From Proteles cristata cristata (Eukaryota; Chordata; Mammalia; Carnivora; Hyaenidae): DNA of 64,000 bases. The notes under the pieces are model-generated. The model saw nothing but the letters and a program-made list of their open reading frames with translations. It was not told where the DNA came from and ran no database searches. The stretch spans positions 248,001-312,000 of the forward strand of contig JAESUZ010004520.1 of the NCBI GenBank assembly GCA_017311185.1, given 5' to 3'. Below are positions 47,530-59,052 of the stretch, one piece after another. The translations under genes and the position numbers were made by a program. Each line of letters begins with the position of its first letter. Position 1 is the stretch's first letter.

Positions 47530-47663
47530 CATTCTCACCTATTCTTGAAGAGCATCACTTACACAAAGGGAGCTATGTGATTTATGAAATATTTTCATTT
47601 TATACCCTGAAAATTATTTAGCGTATATGATGTTCTCTAAATTTTGATGGAGAAGGTAGAGTT

Positions 47664-48101
47664 TGTGTAAGGCTAAAGTGTATTCCCCCAAATTCATGTA
47701 CTGAAACTCTAACTCTTGGTATCTCGGAATGTGACAATATTTGGTTCCTTTATAGCACTGATTAAGTTAAAATGAAATGAAGCTAATTCATTTAAAATTA
47801 GAGCTATTGGGAAGGGCCTAAATCAGACAAATCCAGTCTGATGTGTGTCATCTTAAGAGGAGGAGACTTGGACATTCAAAGGACACCAGGTTTGCAAGCA
47901 AATAGCAAAAAGACCCTATGAGGACACACCAAGAAGGCAGCCATCTGTAAGCTGAGAAAAGAGGCATCAGGAGAAAACAGACATGCAAAAAAGATCTTGA
48001 TCTTGGACTTCTGGTCTCTAGAACTGTGAAAAGCAAATTTCTGTTAAGACACCACATCCATCTGTGGTATTTTATTATGGCAACCCTAGAAAACTGATAG
48101 A
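47664..48101 (+). mobile_element. MLT1-like LTR (MaLR group)
   Basis: Sense LTR: 'gtattcccccaaattcatgt', 'ctcggaatgtgacaatattt', 'gaaggcagccatctgtaagc', 'gatcttggacttctggtctc', 'agcaaatttctgttaagaca' and 'tggtattttattatggcaac' are the group's ordered landmarks. The right half is better preserved than the left. Confidence 0.88.
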
Positions 48102-49285
48102 GTTTTCTAAAATATTCCAAACATAAGGGCTTGCTCACTAGAAAATACAGGATGGGTTTTGCAGAGACTAGACATTAATATGTTTCCAAGATGATTTGAT
48201 TAAGGCATCTTTCTGTCTCAGACACACAGATAGGTGGGAAACAATAGATTGCAGGCCTTGTCTTCCAAAAACCATGATACTGAAGCTCTATTTGGTATAT
48301 ATCCAAAGACATTACAATACATGTATGTTTGAGGGAATGTTTTGGTGTACGTTTTTTTATGGTGAGATTATTTGTAACACACTGTCAATCATTAGGCAAG
48401 TGTACAGTTAGTTTTGTGGGGTATTCACCATGGAACAATAGGGAACAATTAAAGCAGCAGACTAGATATGGATAAGGCAACAGGGATGGGCCTTCAAAAC
48501 CTAATGTAAAGAAGCAAAACCAAATGATTAATTATTTTGAAATTGATTACACATTTCCATTCTGTAAATTACAAGTATTGAATATCAATGTTTGTTTTAA
48601 AAGAACATATACCAAAAAAATTGTTCCCATATTCAGCATTATAGAATGGCTTTCTGAATGGTATGTGGGAGAGGGGACTGCAAGTAGGGAATACAGAATA
48701 AAATGAATTTTAAAAAGCCCAAGAAATGTATGACATACACCTGTGGTAAAGATGTGCCATGAAATGAGGAGTATTATTAGTTCAATCCATTGCATCTGAA
48801 TTCCAACTTTAAAAGCTTATTTTAATAATAAGATTTAAAGAGAAAAATCCTGAACCAAAAGCCTTGAATAAACCTTAGTCACAAATATAAAGACATATTT
48901 CATAGTTAATTCTAAAGGAAGTAACCTAAAAATATGTATGAGAAGAGACGATACAGTTTATTTGTGAGAGCTAATTACATAAAACAATAATGAAATCCAA
49001 GAAAATAACACTAAAGACTTCATTAGCAGCCATTCATAAAAATATGTATTAAACATGCCTTTTGTGGTTGAAATTCTCATAGGAATTGAAAGGAAGGGAA
49101 CAAGAAGAAAGAGGAAGTTGCCTCAGATTTTAGACATCAAATCTAAAGGTTTTGGTGACCTACTTACTAATTACACAGGAATATAAGAGAAGTCAAAGAT
49201 AACACTGAGGTAAAAAGAAGAAAAGCATTATAGGTATTATTGGTAAAAAGAAGGACTAAGCAATTCTCCCAGTTACCTATTTATT
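48102..49285. other. Unassigned AT-rich DNA
   Basis: No gene or recognised repeat. The 60-82-codon frames at 48524-48795 overlap on opposite strands and are not credible genes. Confidence 0.4.
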
Positions 49286-49287
49286 TA

Positions 49288-49405
49288 TATACTTATTGGT
49301 TATCTTGCCCACAAGACTATACCTTGTAGGCAGAGATCTTGTTCTCAGTACCAAAGCATCCACTCCAGTGTCCATATGTTCTGGAAATGATTTACACTAA
49401 ATAAC
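49288..49405 (+). repeat. L2-type 3' end
   Basis: 'cttgcccacaagactatacc', 'ttgtaggcagagatcttgtt' and 'acactaaataactgagc' follow the 3' end of L2/MIR-like old elements (actagaatgtaagctcc...aaggcagggatctt...). Diverged. Confidence 0.6.
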
Positions 49406-50183
49406 TGAGCAGTATATTTAAGATGGAGAGAAATAGAGTACCGTTTTATTAAATAGCATGGAAATTCCCTATAAGCAAGTAGCACCACGGGGTATTAGAA
49501 GATCTAGAACTTCTTCCTAAAACCTTTGTTTCACTAACTCTTACATGTGACCTAAGGTACGTGGGAAGAATACGATGGACAGGCAGACCCTGTTCCTTAT
49601 CATCTCTGGCTAGTAGAAGGCATGATTTTTGTTCTCTTGTTTTCTTCATACTAAAGAATAAAATAAATAAAATTAGACATTATTTTGTAATTTTAAAATT
49701 ATTTTTACCTTTATACCCTTAACATGGTAGATTCAGATTGAAAGCTCTGTTAAATTCTAAATTATCTATTGAAACATTCCCAAAGGTATGCCAGTGATAT
49801 GGAATGTATACAAATATATGAGTGCAGCCCTTTCACTTACTTGGAATTAAAGTTCTTTCACAAGCACTGTTCCTCCCTGTCTATTTAAGATTGACAGTTA
49901 CATTTGTCTTTACTCATGCAGAGATGCCTGATAACTCACTTCTATCACACACTCCACAGTCATGAAGTTTTAACACAATAGATCAAATCTGTCTTGGGTT
50001 TTTTTCACTTCCCCTAAGATTGCTGCTTGGAGAAAACAGGGAGAAAATTGAGGGTAGCATTAATTCATAACATAAAATAAATTATTTTTGGATCATTATT
50101 CTGTAATAGGATTTTTTAAAAGCCTCTCAATTACAATGACACATTCAGCAATACACAGTTATATGGCTCTGGCCATTGCATGC
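49406..50183. other. Unassigned AT-rich DNA
   Basis: No gene or recognised repeat. Confidence 0.4.
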
Positions 50184-50212
50184 TTTTTTTTGTTTTGTTT
50201 TGTTTTGTTTTT
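50184..50212 (+). repeat. (TTTTG)n run
   Basis: Four TTTTG units after a T run. A short CA-rich stretch follows at about 50249-50267. Confidence 0.95.
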
Positions 50213-50309
50213 ACCATGGCTATGGTTTCCTCTGGTATATGCCAAGTGCACACACAAACACACACATGCATATATTATATGACAACATGTCTGCTAGTTA
50301 GTGACTGGA

Positions 50310-50525
50310 CACTGAAGTCAGGGGTCATTTTTGAATTAGAACTGAACACTATTATTCATTTACCTTCTAATCATGGGTAGGACACTTATCTATGGCTCAT
50401 TTTATCTCAGCTATAGATATCAATACAGTATGTATAGAACTAAAATCTATTTAAAGATTAAAAGAATCTATATAAAGTGCTTAGTCAAGTTCCTGACATA
50501 GAGTAAGAACTAAATAAGTGTTTCC
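50310..50525 (+). repeat. MIR
   Basis: Sense MIR remnant: 'taggacacttatctatggctc', then 'aaaatctatttaaagattaa' and 'aaagtgcttagtcaagttcc', 'tgacatagagtaagaactaa' at the 3' end, which is the best preserved part. Confidence 0.8.
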
Positions 50526-50999
50526 TAATAACACACATATGCATGTTTTGTTTGTGTGCATATATATGCATATACATGTGTGTATACATGCAGGTAGATA
50601 CGTATATCTATGATATAATTGCATTTTATGGAACTTTGAATAGGACAAACTTGAATTGCACTTAGGTTAAAAGTGTAACATCTCCTTCCTTCTTTTTAAC
50701 CACATGCATCAGCTTTCCTTTGTGAATTTTACTTGCAATATATGAAAGTGTAAAAATACCCATATATCATAAGCAAATAAAATATTTAGGTAAAAGATTG
50801 CTTTAGTCTCAGAAAAAATGCTTCAGGCTCCATTTGCCTTATAAGTAAGGGTTACCATATCATTCAAAGCAGTACAGCTTAAGAGTAAAATGTATGTGCT
50901 TTTAATAATCACTCAGGCAAACCAGAAAGAATTGTCACACTACTCAATGAGAAGTAAACATTGTATGTGTTCCAAGGACAAAGGCATTTTAAAAAGTGG
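50526..50999. other. Unassigned AT-rich DNA
   Basis: Mixed TG/TA-rich stretch at about 50530-50610. Otherwise nothing recognised. Confidence 0.4.
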
Positions 51000-52150
51000 T
51001 ACCAACTTTTCTTGGTGAAATAATGTCATCAATTTATGCTACATATGCAGCTCAGGCTGAAATTGTATCTCAGACAGAATTGGCCATTTTTACTTTTCAG
51101 ATTATTAGTATTAGTATTATACATAACGCTTTGCATCTCATGGTGAAAAACACTTGTTCTAAACTTTTAAGCTCTGCTCAGGTACAGCTGCCAGGATTTA
51201 GTGTGGATCGCATTGTTTGAGGCATTTGCTCAGCTGTCTGTTGAATCCCCTGAAACTAATGCTCAGTCTATATTAATGTCTCAGTCCCGGGAAACCTCAG
51301 CCTATTCTCTCCTATAATTAATCTTGCAGGTACTGCCTTGACATTATTGGTTCACCAACAGAGCAGAACTGCCTCAGCCATCAATAATAATTCAACGCAT
51401 TAGGGTGAGGCCTATGTACAGACCACAGAGGTAGCCAGATCTGCACTATCTCCTGCATTTCTATCTAGTTGATGGGAAACTCTGCAATTGAAACTAGTTG
51501 TTTTGGTGGCTCGATAATTTGTAATAGAGGGGTCTTGGTGTTACTAATTGTTTTGCTTTATGCTTTTCTCCAAATGTAGCCACTGCTTGGCACAATGGGA
51601 ATGATTGTCTGTTTACTGAATCTTAATATTGAGGCTGTTACAAATTGTCTTTCACAGATGGTGGGAGCTTTTCAGATCGAGAGAGGCAGGGAATTTATTA
51701 CTCAATATTTCTGTATTACTGATTGGGACGTGAGGAGCATAGACAATCTGTCCTACTGCAGGGTTTGCCGCATGGTTTTTTTTCCCTCTGCAAAATTATG
51801 GCTGGCTCTAGACGTTTTTCTCATTTTGTATAGATAGCAGCTGTGTAATTTCAAGCAGAATGTTTGCTTTGATCCCCCTTCCTTTAATTGAAATCCACAA
51901 TTATGAGATTTGTTTCTTTTATGTTTGCGAGTTTATTGGTTTAATCTACAAAATGTGCTGTCTTGCTGTCTTACACAGTTAAAGGCTACAGCACAGTTGG
52001 GACTTAAATGACAAACATTGGAAGGAGGGGCTTTCTTTTTTCTTTATTGGTTGGCTGTGGAAGGAAACCAATAGATACCTCTCCCCTCAGATAGCAGGCT
52101 GTGACAACCGCATAAGCTCATTCTGGAGAATTTGAAGCTACGGCTCTTGT
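51000..52150. promoter_or_regulatory. Candidate conserved non-coding (enhancer-like) block
   Basis: About 1.15 kb free of visible repeats. GC content looks higher than in the flanks, and about a dozen CpGs are retained (e.g. near 51126, 51207, 51287, 51394, 51511, 51678, 51728, 51769, 51812, 51928, 52109 and 52140) where the next 1.4 kb has almost none. It contains homeodomain-type cores ('ataattaatc', 'tttaattgaaatc', 'acaattatgag') and CCAAT-type words ('attggttcacc', 'ttattggttggc', 'accaatag'). Frames of 74 and 80 codons (50996-51220, 51595-51837) match no protein I know. Function is inferred from composition only. Confidence 0.4.
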
Positions 52151-52256
52151 GTGTGGGTGTGTGTGCATATGTACACATACATATGAATGATTAAGCTCAT
52201 TTCTAAAAATGTGTGTGTGTGTGTATGTGTGTGTGTGTGTGTGTGTGTTTGTGTTT
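52151..52256 (+). repeat. TG/CA-rich microsatellite pair
   Basis: Two (TG)n-rich stretches (52149-52170 and 52210-52256) separated by 'acatacatatgaatgattaa'-type sequence. The second has about 20 TG units with an A and a T interruption. Confidence 0.95.
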
Positions 52257-53289
52257 AGAACAGAAGGGTAGCCAATTGACATAGGACTATTTCTTTGATT
52301 AGAGTAACTAGCACCATTTACAAAAAGTCAGCCTTAGCACATTTTAGGGGAAAGAAAGCAAAGGGTTATAAAGTAGATAGATAGAAAAACAAGATTGCTT
52401 GGGCTCCTAGAGTGTTTCACAACAAATAAGTTCATTGATTACACATCAATATGCTCTACCACTGGATAGGATGGTTTTCTTAAAAATGGAAAATTTCTAG
52501 ACACTTAGAGTTATTTTTGATAAAAATAAATGAAAAAAAATTCAAGTAGAGAAGTATAAGATTCTATTGCCAAGTTTACATTCTTCCATTCATAATCTGT
52601 CATAAACCATAACTTTGTTTATTTAACAGCAACTTTTGTTACTATTTTATATGTTATATTTTTTCTGGTGCAGTATGGTGAATTTTAATTTAGAAATCTT
52701 GTCTGTGTCTATAGAAAGACAATCTTATAGAAAATGGTATTAGGTCAATTAGTTTGTAGGTGAATTGAACTTTCTGTGCAACACCCTCATCCCACTTCAA
52801 CTAATTGAATTCATTAACAGTCTTGATATCATTTGGGCATTTCTTTTAAATCCTCACTAATTAGTTCACTTTGACTTCATAAAATCAGAATTTTTCACAC
52901 AACTCTTCCATTTGTTAGTGTGTCTTTGCAGGGGGCAAGGGAAACAAGTAATCATATTCATTTTTGCAAACTAGAACTGTACATTATGAACTATGTCTGC
53001 AATTCACTGTATTGTCTCCTGGTTATTACATGTTGTGGCCTAAAATCATTCAATTGTAGTATATATTCTTTAAATATTATCTGTGTGGGCTGTGTGTTTT
53101 GAATTCAGAAGATACTTTGGTATTTCCTATATCCCATAGTAATAGTTGTATCATAGGAAGAAAAAAATAAGCCATTTAATAGACTACTGCAAAGTCCTGA
53201 TATCTTCTATTAGAATAACTTCTTGGTGTTCTCTTTCTATTAATAGTTATAATTTAATTAGCTTTCCAAACTTCCAGGAATTTATAACA
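52257..53289. other. Unassigned, CpG-poor DNA
   Basis: No gene or recognised repeat. It is markedly CpG-poor next to the block at 51-52 kb. Confidence 0.4.
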
Positions 53290-53455
53290 AAAGACTTGGT
53301 AATTTTAGATATTTGCATTTTACACATAAAAAAGTTAAATTAATGAATCTTATGTTATTTGCTCAAGAACATCTAGAAAACTAAGGAAAAGGAACAGAAT
53401 TCAAATCTGTATCTTTCTGCCAAGAGTGTGTTATCTCTCACATGGCCCTACCTGT
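53290..53455 (-). repeat. MIR
   Basis: Reverse-strand MIR: 'tttgcattttacacataaaa', 'gttatttgctcaagaacatc', 'ggaacagaattcaaatctgt' and 'ctgccaagagtgtgttatct' follow the complement of the consensus. Confidence 0.72.
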
Positions 53456-54349
53456 TTACCCTGGGTTATGTAATGACATAAGAAACTAATGCCAGGCTTT
53501 GTATTATGTGATGTAGGTTTAGAAAATTTAAGAACATGACTAGCCTGAAAATGCAGGGGGGAGGTGGATGGGAGAAAGAAAAATAGTCAAATCTGGAAAC
53601 AGAAAGGAGGAAACGCAAAAGGGGAGTAGAAGGTAAAGAAAACTCCAAGTAAACTACCTCACTTACCATGTTTTTATGGGCAAATTCAGCCCATGTTTGA
53701 AAAGAAATATCCTTATGGATAAAGTGTTAGTTTTTTGGGGTCATGCTCATATTTTTCATTTCCTACATGCAAGTTGGATTTCATTTATGAGGTGTTACAT
53801 CAACTCTTATGAAGAAAATGCACTGAATTTGTATAAAGAGGTTTATAAGGTAACATTGCTTCATATCTGGCTTTATTCACACCAGAAGGAAATATTCTCT
53901 CTTGTAGCTTTTAATAGTGGCTGGTAGAGTAAGAAACTTCTATTCACTCCCCCAGTGAGTATAGTAAGGAATATAACTTCATATGTCTGCTCTCTCCCTT
54001 TCTTCTCTCTCAGGAAACAATGAATTATCAGATTGGTGAGATTGAAATAAAAAAAATTCCAAATAGGTGTCTCAACCACTGCCTCTTTGGGGACAGTCTT
54101 TTCAGTTCTTTTTAGTTCTGTTTCTCAATGTAGTGAGTATACCATACCGGCTCTAGCCCCTACCATATGGAGTTCCTTGGATGTGGATCTGTTTATTTCC
54201 GAAAATAAAGTGTGGTTAATATGGCCACATTTCATGTTGTATTGCTTGATTCACCTTTGCTGGTAATAAAGCCATTCATGTTTATGACATCTATCTATTT
54301 GGTCAGAAGTATAACTTAACTCTTGTCACCCCAAAGCATACAAAGACGT
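53456..54349. other. Unassigned DNA
   Basis: No gene or recognised repeat. The reverse frame at 53466-53669 is low complexity. Confidence 0.4.
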
Positions 54350-55000
54350 ATTGATCTATCTCGGTTTTTATTAGCTGCAGCATATTTTTCCAAGTGAACT
54401 CTTTATAGGCATCCTGGTTGTTTCCAGTGTGTTCTAAGTTAGAAATATGATGCTAAACAAGTAATATTATAATAAACCTCCTTGTTTATAATTTGGCATG
54501 TGTGTACAAATATATTTCAGGTTGAATTTTGAGATTAACAGTTGAGTCAAACCATATGTACACTTTAAATTTTGCTCCATATTACCACACGCCCTTGCTC
54601 AAGAGTTACACAAATCTCTAATTCTACAAAAAAAGAGTGCTTATTGCTCCACATCCTCACCAAACCTTGATTTTATAAAAGGTTTTAAAATTTTTCAGTG
54701 TGACAGACTATCTCCTATAACCTTTTGCCACCTTCCTCCTCCTCCTCCTCCTCCTCTTCGTCTTCTTCATTTATTTTGGAACACATTTTTTTCTTTGATT
54801 CTGAAATTTCTTATTTTAATCTATTGTTTTTTTCCTTGATAGATTCTCATCTTATAAAATTATTATTTTCATTTTGTTTTTCTATAGAACTATTCTTGGG
54901 GGCATTTTGTATTTTTCTTTCATTATATTTTATAGAATGAATTCTTAATCTGTTGCTTGCATGTTCTTTTATTGACTTGTCTTCTTACTGTAAAATGATT
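54350..55000 (-). mobile_element. Possible old LINE fragment, antisense
   Basis: 'ttataggcatcctggttgtt', 'ttgctccatattaccacacg', 'tgctccacatcctcaccaaa' and 'agtgtgacagactatctcct' resemble the antisense of a common old L1-type 3' region. Similarity is faint and the ends unknown. A (TCC)n run at 54732-54768 lies inside. Confidence 0.4.
54732..54768 (+). repeat. (TCC)n/(TCT)n microsatellite
   Basis: About eight TCC/CTC units followed by 'tcttcgtcttcttc'. The frame through it encodes a poly-Ser run and is not a gene. Confidence 0.95.
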
Positions 55001-56080
55001 TTATATTTGCCATGATTTGCAGGCCTGTCGGGCTAAAGATAGACTATTTCACTTTAATGTATTGTGAACAACTTTGTCCTTGTTTTTCACATTTGCGCTA
55101 CAGCTTAAAGACTGGGTTTTGAAATGTGTCCACTTTTTCTCTAACCTGAGTGTGTAGGGAATAGGCAGATGATCTCAGCTGGTTAAAGGCCCTGGACTCT
55201 TGTTCCCACTTCTGAAATTTCATTAAAGCTCCAACATCAGAGTTTGCTTCCTCTTCCCAGAAGGAAGTTTTATTTCCCAGGAGAGATAGCCTTGCTTTTG
55301 AATCATTTCCCTAATTTAGCATGAAGCCACTAAGGTTTTGCCTGTATGAACAAGCCATTTTGGATGTTTCCATATCATCGTTTTGCTGGTGTCTTCCTGG
55401 CATTTTCTACCTCTCTTCCCCACTCCAAGTCTTAGTGGAAAATAAGGATTTGGTTGAAGAGTGGTATGATGTGTTATCTTGTGTGCCAGAGAGCTGTGCA
55501 TCCAAAGTTTTAGGTAGTTTCTTTTTTCTCTTCATTATGCTAGAGACATAGGTTCTAGAGGTATTTATGATGGTGTCTCATTCCCTCTCTGCCTTCTTTC
55601 CAGCTAGAGACTTAAAAATGATAAGCTGTAACTACTTTCCTATTTGTGATAGGAAATGAAAGTTAATATTTCATGGAAATTATCAGGTGTCTGTCAGGCT
55701 GCCTACATAAACCCTCATATTATCTGTCTTTAAATAGAGGTATTCATGAGATGTTTTATGCATTTTGTTTTACAAAACAAAGATAAATGCCACATGCTCT
55801 CTGAACAGCACATCCCCATCACTATTTCTAAAATAGCCTGAGTATGAGAATTAAAGACTTGATTGGATACTGGCTTAATTAGAAGCATATTTTTTATGTT
55901 TCTTTAAAAAAAAAAACTATTGTTTTGCATCTCCTAGTAGTCATTAAGTCACTCATTCTCTCTCATCTCTGCTTTCCACTAAAGTTCATCCTCTAACAGA
56001 ATTGGGCATGCCCTTGTTTAAGTATATTGAAAACAAAAATCAAAATGAAACCCACAAAGACAGCTATCACAATTAGTCAG
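55001..56080. other. Unassigned DNA
   Basis: No gene is supported. Opposite-strand frames of 61 and 76 codons overlap at 55316-55551. Confidence 0.4.
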
Positions 56081-56084
56081 AACT

Positions 56085-56240
56085 GGCTTCTAATCATGCT
56101 TTGTCATCTGCTTATTGTCTGAAAGGGAGCAGATTACTTAACAATTCTGAGAAATGTTTTAACAGTTAAAAAGGCATAAATATGTGTACTTCACAGATAT
56201 TTTGTGATGAATAAATGAGATATTTTATCAAGGTAATTAT
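56085..56240 (+). repeat. MIR
   Basis: Sense MIR remnant: 'ctggcttctaatcatgcttt', 'gcagattacttaacaattct', 'tttgtgatgaataaatgaga' in consensus order. Confidence 0.75.
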
Positions 56241-57339
56241 AAAAACTTGAACAAGAACCACACTTTCCCATATTTTCCACTTCTCTAAGCCAATTAACTT
56301 TTCTCAACTCTATTTCATTTTACATAAATGTTACTTTCTCTTTTTACAAACATTTGCACATGTACCATGTAGTCTGAAATGTAGAATACCCTTTAATGTT
56401 CATAACTTTATTTTCTTTAAGAATTATAAGAGGTAAATTCTTTGCTTTTATTTTTATAATTTAGTTGTTATGAATGAAATTTTATTTAGCTGGAAATGAA
56501 TTTTGCTCTATACACCTATGAGAAAGTATCTACAATTTAGTACAAAGCTATTTGGTAGAAGGGAGAACTGCTCTGCCAAGTATTTAAAAGAACAGATATT
56601 AAGGTTGCAGACATTAATGGAAACTGGAATTATCTGGGGCCTCAAGCATTTGATATCCAAGCAAATGTCACTTTAAGTTATGCTTCTTAATTCTCTGAGA
56701 ATGTTGCCAGGAGGGGCTAATGTTTTATAGCAGATGTTAAAACTTTATAATTTTATTTCCCCAAGCTGATTTGCTTGTTATACATTTTAATTGAATCCAT
56801 CTTACACTTATATATTTGCTTCCACCAAGAGGTAACATTGGAAATTAGAATTTTCACTGTAATTTTTCTCCTTAATATTTCAGTTTTGTTTAATTTACCT
56901 GAAATTGCTTTAGAAGGCAAATTTAACTTCTTAATTATTTTTATGTACTTTTTGTTTGTTATCCTTGTCCTACCTTTCAAAAATTCTCAAAGTAGTTTAA
57001 AAGTGGTACCATAAGGATTTAACACAAAAATAATTGTAAGTTTCTTATAATTAAAAACAAATTTTTTGAATGCTGAGTTAGATGAGTTTCTTATTTTAGA
57101 CTTTTTCCCCTAAGGAAATAATGCATTACTTATATTACCAATAGGTTTCTCTACCATGAAAAAGTGATACTATATCTTACAAAGTTCCAAGGAATATTTG
57201 TGGAAAATCTGGTTATAGATAACATTAGACCATTTTATGCTTTTAGTTTTGTTATTCCTCAAAAACGAAAAAAAAAAAACCTTTGTAGGATGTAGTTACT
57301 TAAAACACACATACAATCTTGCACACATTTCTGAGTGGT
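56241..57339. other. Unassigned AT-rich DNA
   Basis: No gene or recognised repeat. The overlapping opposite-strand frames at 56753-57014 are AT-driven. Confidence 0.4.
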
Positions 57340-58200
57340 ATTTGCCTTTAATATGAAAATTTAAGCCATTTACATTTATTGTTATGAGAGATGTTTGGTT
57401 TTGATTCTCTTAACTTTTTTTATACTTTCTTCTTGTAGTCTTCCTTTTGCTTTTATCATTTTGTTATGTCTTTTCTTTTATGTTGTTCACTCATTTTACT
57501 ATTTATATCATTTTATTAACTATTCTTAATATATGCAAAAATATGATTTTGGACAAAGAACTTAGTGCTACTTTCCTATGTTTCTCCTTACTTTTCAGTG
57601 TTCTATTATACTTTAGATTTTATAACTGTATAATTGTATTAATTTTTTATATAACATGGTTTGTATTTCATGACTCATGCATTGTATAATATTTCTATGT
57701 TAATTTTACCATTTATAAAAAGCCACTCATATCCTTTTTGCTTTCCCATTTATTTACCAAGGAGCAAGTTATTTTGCATATATTTTACTATTGGAATATT
57801 TCTAGTTAGAACCATAAGTAAATTTATTTTATATTGCCAGTTTTGATCTCTCTGACAGAATTACAAATTTTAATTCTCCTACAAGATTTGTTATATTTCT
57901 TGAAATTATTTCTGATGTCATTCACACCCCTTTCCCATTCATTCTTACGTCCATTCTCCTCTCATTGTATTTTCTTCTCCAAGTTTTTTTGAGGCCACAT
58001 TTCCCACATTATTAAACCATTTCCTAAAATGTTTTGATAATATATTTTCAAAACTTTTTTCTCACCAAGTAATAAAAATTCATCTAATTATTTTGTTATC
58101 AGCACTAACCATTTTGTGTCTGAGCTTATCTTTATGGCTAATATCATTTTACTATTTCTATTTGCATTCCCTGCAGTTACAACTTGTTATACTCACAGGT
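57340..58200 (-). mobile_element. Possible old L1-derived sequence, antisense
   Basis: 'aagccatttacatttattgt', 'gttttgattctcttaactt' and following pyrimidine-rich text resemble the same old L1-type antisense region seen at 18.4-19.7 kb. The plus frames here (57447-57846) are hydrophobic translations of this AT-rich repeat. Confidence 0.45.
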
Positions 58201-58789
58201 TATATTTTATAATAAACAGGATGGAAGGTTAGTATATTCCCCTTTTTTCTGAATGGATTATGAATATGGAGACCCAGAGATGAGAGAAAGCTTTGCTTAT
58301 TTAAATGTTTCTCATACTTTCTTTTGAGCTCTTGCATGTTGCCAAGTGCAAAGTAGAGGATCAAAAAATAATTTCAAATAAAATCTCTAATAACCTGAGG
58401 GAAGTTATTCAGTGGGACTATGGGAGGCAAGATATCAAGTAGAGGAAGATAGAACAAATGGACCAAATATTAAGATAAAATAAAATAATAAAATTCATTT
58501 TAAGATAAGGTTAATTGGAAGAGTAACATAACCATATTAATGTTTTATACAAATTGCTATGATTCCAAATTGACAGTACTGGAGAAAGCTAATCAGTTAG
58601 GAGCTAAGAATAATTCAGCATAGAATTCATAAAGGAGCAGACATAAAGTTTAACAACCATTTAGAATATACGGTTGTTAGTACTTACCGAATTGCGTGTG
58701 TTGTTACATGTGCATGGATGTGATGAAGGAGAAAAGAACAAAGAGAATATTCATGTTTCATGACATGGCTGTTTTCTAATAGGGAATTT
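58201..58789. other. Unassigned AT-rich DNA
   Basis: No gene or recognised repeat. Confidence 0.4.
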
Positions 58790-58804
58790 GGAATGCATCT
58801 TCTT

Positions 58805-59037
58805 TTTTTTTTTTAATTTTTTTTTAATGTTTTATTTATTTTTGAGAGAGAGAGAGAGACAGCGAGAGCAGGGGAGGGTCAGAGAGAGAGGGAGACACAG
58901 ACTCTGAAACAAGCTCCAGGCTCTGAGCTGGCAGTCAGCACAGAGCCAGACGCGGGGCTCGAACCCTCGCTCGAACCGCGAGATCATGACCCAAGCGAAA
59001 GCCGAACGCCCAACCGACTAAGCCACCCAGGCGCCCC
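58805..59037 (-). mobile_element. Very young felid SINE with doubled B-box-like motif
   Basis: Reverse-strand, near-consensus. Perfect 15-bp target duplication 'tggaatgcatcttct' (58790-58804 and 59038-59052). On the minus strand the usual 'ggttcgtgagttcgagcc' has become two close 'ggttcgagc' words, both fitting the RNA polymerase III B-box core, with four extra bases. It shares 'gagctggcagtcagcacag' with the SINE at 47300. Confidence 0.97.
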
Positions 59038-59052
59038 TGGAATGCATCTTCT

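Noticed and set aside
51595..51837. 80-codon frame in the CpG-retaining block as a small gene
   Set aside because: Peptide unrecognised, with no splice or start context support. The block looks regulatory if functional.
54725..54940. 71-codon frame with a poly-serine start
   Set aside because: The poly-Ser comes from a TCC microsatellite, followed by AT-rich LINE-like sequence.
3081..59037. The tRNA-like heads of the SINEs as tRNA-Lys genes
   Set aside because: They keep A/B-box-like words but do not fold as full tRNAs and are followed by SINE bodies and A tails.
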